Below are positions 52,084 to 59,535 of a stretch of 64,000 nucleotides of DNA, one piece after another. The DNA comes from an uncultured Porphyromonadaceae bacterium (GTDB taxonomy: Bacteria > Bacteroidota > Bacteroidia > Bacteroidales > Muribaculaceae). The notes under the pieces were generated by a model. It saw only the letters and a list, made by a program, of their open reading frames with translations. It searched no databases and had not been told where the DNA came from. The translations under genes were made by a program, and so were the position numbers. The DNA is taken from positions 79,118-143,117 of the forward strand of contig UQGP01000002.1 of the NCBI GenBank assembly GCA_900540625.1, given 5' to 3'. How positions within the stretch are numbered: the stretch's first letter is position 1; every line of letters begins with the position of its first letter.

Positions 52084-52120
52084 ACAGCCCCTGCGACAGC
52101 ACCTCCGTCACAGGGGCTGT
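52084..52120 (+). terminator. Hairpin downstream of lpxA-like gene
   Basis: Ten-bp stem ACAGCCCCTG/CAGGGGCTGT (52084-52093 with 52111-52120) with a 17-nt loop. The following CCTTTG has only a short T-run, so termination strength is uncertain. Confidence 0.5.
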
Positions 52121-52227
52121 CCTTTGCCCTCGCAGCACATTTTACTTATACTTAAAAGCGTAACTAAATGACATTACCGTCTCCCGAAACGAGCCCGTCC
52201 GAGACTTCTCTTTTCATGAAGAATTAT

Positions 52228-52235
52228 TAACTTTG
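52228..52235 (+). promoter_or_regulatory. -7 promoter motif upstream of csaA-like gene
   Basis: TAACTTTG matches TAnnTTTG, 77 bp before the ATG at 52313. No -33 element seen. Confidence 0.45.
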
Positions 52236-52312
52236 CACCCGTTTAGAGCTACAGAGAAATGGCCGTATCGGTCAACGAATAAAGATATACAATCAATATA
52301 ACGAAAATAGAT

Positions 52313-52645
52313 ATGGAAATCACAATCGAAGATTTTGACAAAATCGAAATGCGTGCAGGGACTGTAATTGATGTAGAAATCAACAAACGCGCCCGTAAGC
52401 CTGCCTATAAGGTGGTTATCGATTTCGGTGACGAGATCGGTATAAAATCCACCTCGGCACAGATTACAGACCTTTACAACAAGGACAATCTCGTAGGCAA
52501 ACAAGTGATTTGCTGCGTCAACCTCCCGGCCTAACACATCGGCTCGGTAAAGAGCGAAGTACGTATTCTCGGCACCAACTCTGAGCAAGGTTGCGTACTG
52601 CTACAACCGTCCGAGAAGGTGAAAAACGGTGATGTAGTCTTTTGA
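52313..52645 (+). pseudogene. csaA: CsaA-like tRNA-binding protein gene with in-frame stop
   Basis: The frame starting at 52313 encodes MEITIEDFDKIEMRAGTVID and ends at a TAA (52532-52534) after 73 codons. The same frame then continues without another stop for 36 codons to a TGA at 52643-52645. The second part reads HIGSVKSEVRILGTNSEQG and ends KVKNGDVVF. Joined, they match a full CsaA (about 110 residues, an OB-fold tRNA-binding domain with chaperone-like activity). One nonsense change at codon 74 (probably from a Lys or Arg codon) is enough to explain this. Sequencing error, a recent pseudogene or readthrough are all possible. The 73-residue product would lack part of the OB fold. Confidence 0.85.
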
Positions 52646-52783
52646 CTGAAAGCACAAACGCCGAAGGCAAGCGACTCATTTCGGATGATTACGGTTTTTG
52701 AAACCCGATAAGTATTATCCGAAAACGCGTGCTTTCCGAGATGATGTCCCGACTTTTGGTTTAGGACAAGACAACAAAAAATA

Positions 52784-52823
52784 AAACGGAGTCGAATTCT
52801 GTGCTTGGAATTCGGCTCCGTTT
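52784..52823. terminator. Bidirectional terminator between csaA-like and membrane-protein genes
   Basis: A 16-bp stem (52784-52799 with 52808-52823, one G-U pair) and 8-nt loop separate the two convergent genes. On the minus strand the stem runs into TTTTATTTTTTG, a very strong terminator for the membrane-protein gene. On the plus strand it is followed by TTTACTTTTC. Confidence 0.88.
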
Positions 52824-52859
52824 ACTTTTCGGTCCGGTAAATATGACAAGAAACGGTGA

Positions 52860-53981
52860 TTATACCGAGCGGTCTGTCGGGTGAGAATGATATACATACT
52901 GAGCCCTGCCGTCACGCCATACCCACTTTTGTTTGCCGGCTCGCACGTATTTGCCGAAGAGGCTGAAGACCAAGAAGCTGACCACCGGGAAGGCGATAGC
53001 CATAGCCATTAATATCCATAACGAAATCTGAATCGTTACGGCCAATGATACGATGAATGTGTACAGCGCAACAATTCCGGCAGCAGTCATTACAATGCCG
53101 TACAGACGCGAACGTAAGCCGTTAATAAGCATCGGCAAACCGTAGCACACCACAAAAACGGGCCATACGCTTCCGATGACCACCGAAGCCACCATTATCA
53201 TCGGCCATTGTAATAGATAGCCCACTATAATCGGCCATACCACGAACGAACCTTTGGCAAAAGCCGTCACACAGAAAAAGTAGCATAATGCCAAAGCCAT
53301 AAACAAGGCCACAGGAATAATTCCGCAAATGGCCTTGAATAAGCCTACATAGTCCGGGTTACACCACCATAATGCATCCCAGTCCATCATCACCGCCATA
53401 TAGACCATTATAGCCGAAGCGCCGACAAAAGGCAGTACGGATATCATTATAAATCGGGTGCGCAGAATCAGCCATACAGCCACCATCATCAATAGTAGAG
53501 CCAATATCGGCAGAATAGGGCCGTAAAGCATTCGTGCGTCTGCCGAATGTATATCCAACCGAGGCAGGTCCGGCCAGTATTCCGATTGAGGCCGCGGCCT
53601 GAAGTTGTCCGAAGCAAAGATGTCTGATTCTGACGATGAATTCCGGTCTGAGAATTTCAACCACCGAGCCTCGATTAGATAGTTCGTGCCTTCGTATTCG
53701 ATTACAGCCTTTATCTGCCGTACATCTATTGAATCTCCCGCCCCTCCAAGGTGCGAAGCTTCATTGCCGGTAGTTCCGACAATCTTGCGTCCTACTACCT
53801 TCACATGACTTCCGTTGCGAAAGTACAGTACCGTACGTGTACCGTCATAATCCGTAGGCTTGTCCATCGGAACAGCCTTGACTTCCGAGGATACGAGACA
53901 ATCCACCTCATAGTCCTGAGCCGAAGACAATACAGGTATGCACACATAGAGAAGTAGGAATAGGGTTTTAATGATTCTCAT
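52860..53981 (-). CDS. Membrane protein of unknown function with periplasmic N-terminal domain
   Basis: I do not recognise this 373-residue protein. It has a signal peptide (MRIIKTLFLLLYVCIPVLSSAQ) and a soluble region of about 130 residues that should lie outside the inner membrane (VLYFRNGSHVKVVGRKIVGT and IKAVIEYEGTNYLIEARWLKF). Six to eight hydrophobic helices follow (about 155-350), then a basic tail. The layout suggests a sensor- or transport-like membrane protein. No catalytic motif is visible. The gene has its own good promoter and terminator and stands alone. Confidence 0.75.
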   Translation of the reverse strand: MRIIKTLFLLLYVCIPVLSSAQDYEVDCLVSSEVKAVPMDKPTDYDGTRTVLYFRNGSHVKVVGRKIVGTTGNEASHLGGAGDSIDVRQIKAVIEYEGTNYLIEARWLKFSDRNSSSESDIFASDNFRPRPQSEYWPDLPRLDIHSADARMLYGPILPILALLLMMVAVWLILRTRFIMISVLPFVGASAIMVYMAVMMDWDALWWCNPDYVGLFKAICGIIPVALFMALALCYFFCVTAFAKGSFVVWPIIVGYLLQWPMIMVASVVIGSVWPVFVVCYGLPMLINGLRSRLYGIVMTAAGIVALYTFIVSLAVTIQISLWILMAMAIAFPVVSFLVFSLFGKYVRAGKQKWVWRDGRAQYVYHSHPTDRSV

Positions 53982-54052
53982 ATTAATACAGGGTTTTCTT
54001 AATGACTCTAATTAGATTTAACACCAATTAGCAACTATCTTATAGTCTTTCA

Positions 54053-54083
54053 CAAAATTAATGAAAATACAGGATACCACAAA
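54053..54083 (-). promoter_or_regulatory. Promoter of the unknown membrane-protein gene
   Basis: On the minus strand TTTG (54080-54083) and TAATTTTG (54053-54060) are 19 bp apart, an exact consensus fit. Leader of about 70 nt. Confidence 0.7.
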
Positions 54084-54252
54084 GCACCGAACGGCATTTT
54101 TAGTGGTATTTTGAAAAACGCGTGCTATCGTACAATATCATATTCTATCGTGTTTTACTCAATATAGCCGTCCGAATGTCGATATCCGAAAGCACGGAAT
54201 ACATTCTATTTATATCCCACTCCGGAATATTCGATGTTACCGGATATATCTC

Positions 54253-54324
54253 ACTGATTGTCGAACGATTATTGGTCGTCGAACGATTATTGATCGCCGT
54301 GTGATTATTGATTGTCGGGCGATT
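54253..54324. repeat. Four tandem 18-bp repeats
   Basis: Units at 54253-54270, 54271-54288, 54289-54306 and 54307-54324 share the pattern ATTGnTCGnCGnnCGATT with substitutions. The unit length is a multiple of three and a short minus-strand frame across it would read as repeated STINNR-like hexapeptides. I see no good start signal or homology that makes it a gene. The rest of 53982-54466 holds the neighbouring promoter and the gdhA terminator. Confidence 0.75.
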
Positions 54325-54349
54325 ACACATTCCGGATGTACACGCATTG

Positions 54350-54409
54350 AAAAAAATGGGGACCGCGGATCACTCCGAAGTCCCCATCATAGCGATGCCC
54401 GAAGGCATC
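54350..54409 (-). terminator. Terminator region of gdhA
   Basis: On the minus strand a GATGCC/GGCATC hairpin (54394-54409) is followed by a GGGGAC/GTCCCC hairpin (54358-54385) and then ATTTTTTTC. The second stem with its T-run is the likely terminator. Confidence 0.75.
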
Positions 54410-54466
54410 CAGAGGTTATAAAGATAGTGCTATTTTATTAACAGCAAGCTACTTGAACGATCGTCA

Positions 54467-55804
54467 TCAATAGATGCCCTGGCCCATCATAGCCTCAGCC
54501 ACCTTCATAAAGCCGGCGATGTTTGCGCCCTTCATGTAGTTGATGTATCCGTCGGGCTGTGTGCCGTACTTGACGCACTGCTCGTGAATGTTGCGCATGA
54601 TTTCGTGAAGTTTCTTGTCCACGTCTTCGGCACTCCACTGGATGTGACCGGCGTTCTGGCACATTTCCAGACCGGAAGTAGCTACACCACCGGCGTTGAC
54701 AGCCTTACCGGGTGCGTAGGTGATGCGTGCGGCGATGAATGCGTCGATAGCCTCGGGGGTGCATCCCATATTGGAAACCTCGGCTACAAGCTGTACCTTA
54801 TTGTCGATAAGCTGCTTGGCATCGTTGCCGTTGAGTTCGTTCTGTGTGGCGCAAGGCAGTGCGATGTCCACCTTCTGCTCCCAAGGTTTGCGGCCTGCGA
54901 AGAATGTCGAGCCGGGGAACTTGTCTGCATACGGAGCGACAACGTCGTTGCCCGAAGCACGGAGCTCGAGCATATAGTTGATTTTCTCGGCGTTCAGACC
55001 GGCGGGATCGTAAACGTATCCGTCAGGACCGGAGATGGTTACCACCTTGGCGCCCAGTTCGGTAGCCTTGAGTGCAGCGCCCCAAGCCACGTTGCCGAAA
55101 CCGCTGATGGCGACAGTCTTGCCCTTGATTTCGTCTTTCTTCTCGCGCAGGATGCTCTGTACAAAGTAGAGAGCGCCGAAACCGGTAGCTTCGGGACGTA
55201 TGCGGCTGCCACCGAAGGTCATACCCTTGCCCGTGAATGTACCGGTGCACTGGTTGGACAGTTTTTTGTACATGCCGTACATATATCCGACTTCGCGTCC
55301 ACCTACGCCTATATCGCCGGCGGGTACGTCCTGGTCGGGGCCGAGGTTCTTCCAAAGTTCGAGGATGAAGGCCTGGCAGAAACGCATGATTTCGCGATCG
55401 CTCTTGCCGCGGGGCGAGAAGTCGCTACCGCCCTTGCCACCGCCCATAGGCAGTGTGGTCAGAGCATTCTTGAAGGTCTGCTCGAAGCCGAGGAACTTGA
55501 GGATGGAAAGGTTGACAGATGCGTGGAAACGGATACCGCCTTTGTACGGGCCTATGGCGTTGTTGAATTGTACGCGGTAGCCTATGTTGTTCTGGATTTC
55601 GCCCTTGTCGTCAATCCAAGTGACGCGGAAGGTGAAGATGCGGTCAGGCTCGACCATGCGCTCTACGATTTTGTTGCGCTCGAATTCGGGGTGCTGGTTG
55701 TAGACCTCTTCGACAGACATGAGGACTTCCTTCACTGCCTGGAGATACTCTTTCTCGCCCGGGTGCTTAGCTTCCAGGTCAAGCATGATTTTATTAATAT
55801 CCAT
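54467..55804 (-). CDS. gdhA: NADP-specific glutamate dehydrogenase
   Basis: GdhA aminates 2-oxoglutarate with NADPH and ammonium, a main nitrogen-assimilation step in Bacteroidales. The 445-residue hexameric-type protein has the substrate motif PYKGGIRFHASVN, the glycine-rich LPMGGGKGGSDFSPRGKSD with the catalytic Lys, and PAGDIGVGGREVGYMYG. The Rossmann domain is VAISGFGNVAWGAALKATELGAKVV; the residues after it favour NADP. The C-terminal region (GGVATSGLEMCQNA) is also canonical. It stands alone with a 530-bp upstream region and a strong downstream terminator. Confidence 0.96.
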   Translation of the reverse strand: MDINKIMLDLEAKHPGEKEYLQAVKEVLMSVEEVYNQHPEFERNKIVERMVEPDRIFTFRVTWIDDKGEIQNNIGYRVQFNNAIGPYKGGIRFHASVNLSILKFLGFEQTFKNALTTLPMGGGKGGSDFSPRGKSDREIMRFCQAFILELWKNLGPDQDVPAGDIGVGGREVGYMYGMYKKLSNQCTGTFTGKGMTFGGSRIRPEATGFGALYFVQSILREKKDEIKGKTVAISGFGNVAWGAALKATELGAKVVTISGPDGYVYDPAGLNAEKINYMLELRASGNDVVAPYADKFPGSTFFAGRKPWEQKVDIALPCATQNELNGNDAKQLIDNKVQLVAEVSNMGCTPEAIDAFIAARITYAPGKAVNAGGVATSGLEMCQNAGHIQWSAEDVDKKLHEIMRNIHEQCVKYGTQPDGYINYMKGANIAGFMKVAEAMMGQGIY

Positions 55805-56333
55805 AACTAAATACTGGTTTAGGTAAATAGGTAATATGTTGTTTTTCTATGAAAAGTCTCTCTTTAATGGTTTCGGCGGCGCGCGTGCCGCCTATTGGCT
55901 TGCTTTTTGACATACGGGTCGGCAAGTGGCGTCCATATTGCCACAGCGCTCATTCCCGAAGTGTCAAATGTCAATCAAAGTCAATGTTCACCACGGCAAA
56001 TTTAGCCATTATTTTGATGTGCCGCACCTAAAACGACCTTTATTTGTACATTTTTCTGTTAAAGATTATTAAAACCAAAACAGGGATTCTCACAGGGCCA
56101 GACGAGACCTTAAGGAAACAGTCATAGCGGAAGGGAACAACGGACGAGATGTAAACGACCATCCCGTCACTGACATTAGTCAATAGCTACGTTTTCTCAT
56201 ATAATAACCCCGGCCGCTATACATTGCGGCAAGTGTACAACGAATAAGTATGAAACGACCGACTAATCGAATTTAGTGTCTAAACATTCCGCATCATCTT
56301 CAGCGATTTCCGCATTATTTCGGCGGTAGGTCG
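55805..56333. other. Long intergenic region upstream of gdhA
   Basis: This 529-bp stretch has no convincing gene. It contains the -7 motif at 55997-56004. The part nearest the orphan gene (56200-56330) has a short CCGC/GCGG hairpin but no T-run. The length suggests a regulated gdhA leader, which I cannot resolve further. Confidence 0.5.
55997..56004 (-). promoter_or_regulatory. Possible -7 promoter motif of gdhA
   Basis: TAAATTTG on the minus strand fits TAnnTTTG, about 193 bp before the gdhA start. No clear -33 element. Confidence 0.4.
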
Positions 56334-57683
56334 TTACTTACCATTCAAATCTTTTGGCGAATGACCTTTTAAGAATACACGCGGAAAACTATTAACACCA
56401 CTTGTGCAAATCTTAAGAACATTGTTCGTGTAATCCTTCTTGTTTTTAGATCTATGCTCCACAGTCTCTATCAAATCTAACAACACAGACTTATTCGAAC
56501 TCGGATCACTCTCTTGCAGATTGTAAAAGACAATTGTGTACAAGCGCGAAGCCTCTAACGCACCAAATCGTTTTGTCAGAAAACCATATAGCTTCTTCTG
56601 ATCTTTTTCATAGGGTATTAGATATGGATAGTTGCCGAAAGCCAAAAATACTGCGGCATTCTTTGGTCGGTACATACTGATTTTTGGGGGATTATACGAG
56701 GCCAAGGATGCATCAAATTCGTCTATCCAAACGAGTATGCGACCTTTTGATTCCACATCCGAGCAGAAGCGCACAAGCATAGAATCTTTCCAGAACTCCC
56801 TGATGCTCTTGCTTGTAATGCCTTTATCCATCTGCGGCAACGTCTCTGTAAGTATATCAAGAGCCTTGTCCGCATCAATGGCACCATAAATATTTAGTAT
56901 TCCTCGGAAAGCCTGTTCAATGATAGGATATTTAGTGGCCTTTTTCGCGGCTATGGCTTCGTCTATATAGGGTCTGACGGCTTCCATAAATTCCTTATTG
57001 ACACACAGCATATCGACATCGTCATTTGTGTCGCATCGCAAAGATGAAACCAAGCCGGAATCAACAAGCATGAGCGGCAGCGGCGTATCCGCATATATTT
57101 TACTATCAGACATTTTGAAAGCCTTCAGGACCTCAAGGTCTACCAATGGTAGTCGTTCTAAGACCTTTCGCGGGTTTTGGGATACGTACTCCAATATGAA
57201 GTTTTGCAACTCGTCATCGTCTTTATCCATGCATTTACCGAGACTAATCAAGCCCAAAGCGTACGCCATCCTGGCAAGTCCCTCGTGACCAAAGTTTGCA
57301 TGCAAGCCAATGGTAAAAGGCATAGACGCCATAATAAACAATTTATCATCTATGGACATACTTCTGATAGCCTCACCCATAGCATCGTTAAGCGCTTTAT
57401 ACCCGAATACGGTCATCAATAATGCCGTAGCCTCTGCCGCACCGGTCTTGACATACGGGCGCACTTTGGATGTAGACAATTGTCCAAAGTCAAGGGCAAG
57501 ATAGGCCTGATATAGGTCGTCCAACTTGATTCGCCTCCGGCAATTGACCTCGACATCCGGGTTTAGGATTGTAACCACGCCATCGGCTATGGACTCGATT
57601 TCATATTCCTTGCCTGTCCGGGATACGATAGTGTTATATTCTTCTATTTGGGCGACAAAATCCTCAAAGGGAATATGTTCCAT
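56334..57683 (-). CDS. Orphan 449-residue protein of unknown function
   Basis: I do not recognise this protein. It begins MEHIPFEDFVAQIEEYNTIVSRTG, followed by a small beta-rich segment (YEIESIADGVVTILNPDVEV) and a predominantly helical body with no signal peptide or membrane helix. The C-terminal third contains aromatic-rich strands (VFLAFGNYPYLIPYEKDQKKLYGFL) and a basic end (RVFLKGHSPKDLNGK). No catalytic signature is visible. Base composition is visibly more AT-rich than neighbouring genes such as gdhA, which hints at horizontal acquisition. It may be cytoplasmic; no partner gene is adjacent. Confidence 0.75.
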   Translation of the reverse strand: MEHIPFEDFVAQIEEYNTIVSRTGKEYEIESIADGVVTILNPDVEVNCRRRIKLDDLYQAYLALDFGQLSTSKVRPYVKTGAAEATALLMTVFGYKALNDAMGEAIRSMSIDDKLFIMASMPFTIGLHANFGHEGLARMAYALGLISLGKCMDKDDDELQNFILEYVSQNPRKVLERLPLVDLEVLKAFKMSDSKIYADTPLPLMLVDSGLVSSLRCDTNDDVDMLCVNKEFMEAVRPYIDEAIAAKKATKYPIIEQAFRGILNIYGAIDADKALDILTETLPQMDKGITSKSIREFWKDSMLVRFCSDVESKGRILVWIDEFDASLASYNPPKISMYRPKNAAVFLAFGNYPYLIPYEKDQKKLYGFLTKRFGALEASRLYTIVFYNLQESDPSSNKSVLLDLIETVEHRSKNKKDYTNNVLKICTSGVNSFPRVFLKGHSPKDLNGK

Positions 57684-57785
57684 CTTTATTCAGAGATATG
57701 TGTAATGTATTTTATTGTCTTGCTGCGTCAGGCATCGTCAGGGGAATACAACGGCCGACAATATACTCGAAGTAGCCTACGCGGT

Positions 57786-59210
57786 TCAACGTCGTACGCC
57801 GTCAATACCATAGCGTGTATTGTCCGGAGTTACAATAATGACGCGTCCGTTCTCAATGATTTTGTAGGTGCCGTGACCACGGTCGGCCTCGATATCTTTA
57901 ACGCTACCCGAGTCATCGGTGACAGTAAGCGTGATTGAAGCCTGCGCTGCGCCGTCATGCGCTGTGGCCGTGATGACAGTCTTGCCTTCGGCGACAAGCG
58001 TTACATATCCGCCATTGACAGTAGCTACGGACTCGTCGCTACTGGTCCATACTATGCGCCGGTCGGTAGCTGTGGAAGGCGAGACGGAGGCACGCAGAGC
58101 CACGAATTTTTTCGAGACATCGGCGGTCACTTCTGCGTCCCCGGCTATAGTCACCGAGCGCACCGTTTCAGGCTGATTTTGGCCCTTACAGAGATATAAG
58201 TACGGCAGCGGCAAGGACTTGGACGTGTATGTATTGAAGCGTGCATAAGCGCCCTCGGGGGCATTGAAACGCAGTGTACCGTAAGCGGCATTGGCGTTAG
58301 TAATAATGGCGCCTTCATAGTCTAACTTTATGGACCATTGCATCGATCCCTCATCCCAAGCCAAAGATTGCTTGGCAGTAGCGCCAAGTCGGCGTCCGTA
58401 TTGGTCGGTAAGCGTCCACATTCCGGCATCCTCGCCCTTACCCAAGGTGAAGCACAACACTTCGCGGCCGGTGACATTAGAGGTCGAAGCTACGGCCACG
58501 GCATCCATATAATGTGATGTTTCCATACCGTCGATATCGCCGGCGGCGCATCCGTTGCGGTATATCATCACTTTATCGCCTTCGGTGATAGTGCTTTTAG
58601 GGACCAACTTCTCGTAATTCCAGCCTAAGGGCGATTCCAAAGTCATACCCGGGGCCTCATCATACTCTATGGCTATGGCATTCAGATATACCGAACCCTC
58701 GCTGTATCCGCCCTGTATGGTGATGGATGCTTCTTCGGCGACCAAGGCCGGTACAGAGAGGCTCTTGGTGAGGTCTACGTACACGCCCAAGTCTTTGGAC
58801 ACCCATTGTCCGAACCAGGTGTCGGAAGCCAAATCGGCGGGATTGAGCTTATACAACTGCGTATCGCCGTCCTTGAGTATCAGTCCGGCTTGACCTGTCG
58901 AATTGTTGGAACATAGGCTCAGGGTAATGCTCTTGATGGTGCAACCCTGCCATCCGTCCAAGTATAGGACGGCGTTACGCTTATTGGGTATTTGATTATA
59001 ACGGTTGCCGATAGTGGCACCGTACTCGTTCTCGAAATATACGAACGAATTGGCCGGGACCTCGCCACAGGGCGCGAGGATATACTCGGCGGTGGATTTA
59101 TTGAAATCCACAATGCGGTATACGACTTCGGCGGCCTGTACTGCCACAGGCGCTGCCAGCATAGCCATAACAGCCAAAGCCTTGGTAAATAAGCTTTTGG
59201 AAATTGACAT
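57786..59210 (-). CDS. Secreted protein with bacterial Ig-like (Big_2) domain
   Basis: The 474-residue exported protein starts at 59210 (MSISKSLFTKALAVMAMLAAPVAVQA). The longer open frame to 59318 would begin upstream of the promoter and is rejected. The N-terminal and middle parts are beta-rich with no recognised family. Residues about 370-450 form a Big_2-type Ig-like domain (VSPSTATDRRIVWTSSDESVATVNGGYVTLVAEGKTVITATA). The end ENGRVIIVTPDNTRYGIDGVRR resembles short C-terminal tails frequent on secreted proteins of Prevotella and Muribaculaceae. Probably a surface or extracellular protein; ligand unknown. Confidence 0.8.
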   Translation of the reverse strand: MSISKSLFTKALAVMAMLAAPVAVQAAEVVYRIVDFNKSTAEYILAPCGEVPANSFVYFENEYGATIGNRYNQIPNKRNAVLYLDGWQGCTIKSITLSLCSNNSTGQAGLILKDGDTQLYKLNPADLASDTWFGQWVSKDLGVYVDLTKSLSVPALVAEEASITIQGGYSEGSVYLNAIAIEYDEAPGMTLESPLGWNYEKLVPKSTITEGDKVMIYRNGCAAGDIDGMETSHYMDAVAVASTSNVTGREVLCFTLGKGEDAGMWTLTDQYGRRLGATAKQSLAWDEGSMQWSIKLDYEGAIITNANAAYGTLRFNAPEGAYARFNTYTSKSLPLPYLYLCKGQNQPETVRSVTIAGDAEVTADVSKKFVALRASVSPSTATDRRIVWTSSDESVATVNGGYVTLVAEGKTVITATAHDGAAQASITLTVTDDSGSVKDIEADRGHGTYKIIENGRVIIVTPDNTRYGIDGVRR

Positions 59211-59257
59211 ATAGGTTTTTGAATTTAATTTTTCAAGGTCGTTTTTGTTAGGAAATG

Positions 59258-59288
59258 CAAAGATAGCTTTTTTGAAGTACAGCAACAA
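59258..59288 (-). promoter_or_regulatory. Promoter of the Ig-like-domain protein gene
   Basis: On the minus strand TATCTTTG (59258-59265) has a TTG (59286-59288) 20 bp upstream. It lies 48 bp before the start codon at 59210 and fixes that start. Confidence 0.6.
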
Positions 59289-59424
59289 CAATTGTTCCAA
59301 CTTTTTTTTCCCTTGCAATTTCGAAAAAAGCTAAGATTGATATTTACTATGCTTCGGACGCGAGTGTAATACTCCGAATACTCCGAAGCGATGGCCATGC
59401 GCAGCCCGATTCTTCATTTTATAT

Positions 59425-59471
59425 TATAGAGCGAGGGTCGTCCCGGCTGTCGGGGCGACCCTCGCTCTATA
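59425..59471 (-). terminator. Perfect 21-bp inverted repeat downstream of M16 peptidase gene
   Basis: The two arms (59425-59445 and 59451-59471) are complementary around a 5-nt loop, giving a very stable hairpin. No T-run follows on the minus strand, so it may stabilise the 3' end or terminate with help. Confidence 0.6.
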
Positions 59472-59535
59472 GATTGAATTTATGTTTACCTACTCCGACA
59501 CGGCCTATAAGCCTTAATGTCGCATATGGTATTTA

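Larger units (their letters stand above)
52006..52312. other. Intergenic region between lpxA-like gene and interrupted csaA
   Basis: This 307-bp gap contains the hairpin at 52084-52120 and the -7 motif at 52228-52235. Nothing else was recognised. Confidence 0.6.
59211..59535. other. Intergenic region between M16 peptidase gene and Ig-like protein gene
   Basis: Besides the promoter and 21-bp inverted repeat listed separately, an imperfect hairpin GCTTCGGA/TCCGAAGC lies at 59351-59389. A directly repeated ACTCCGAA lies inside it. No gene seen. Confidence 0.6.

Noticed and set aside
54122..54330. Small open frames across the 18-bp tandem repeats (plus 54122-54304, minus 54145-54330)
   Set aside because: Neither has a convincing start signal or resemblance to a family. 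Open frame length is explained by the repeat unit being a multiple of three.
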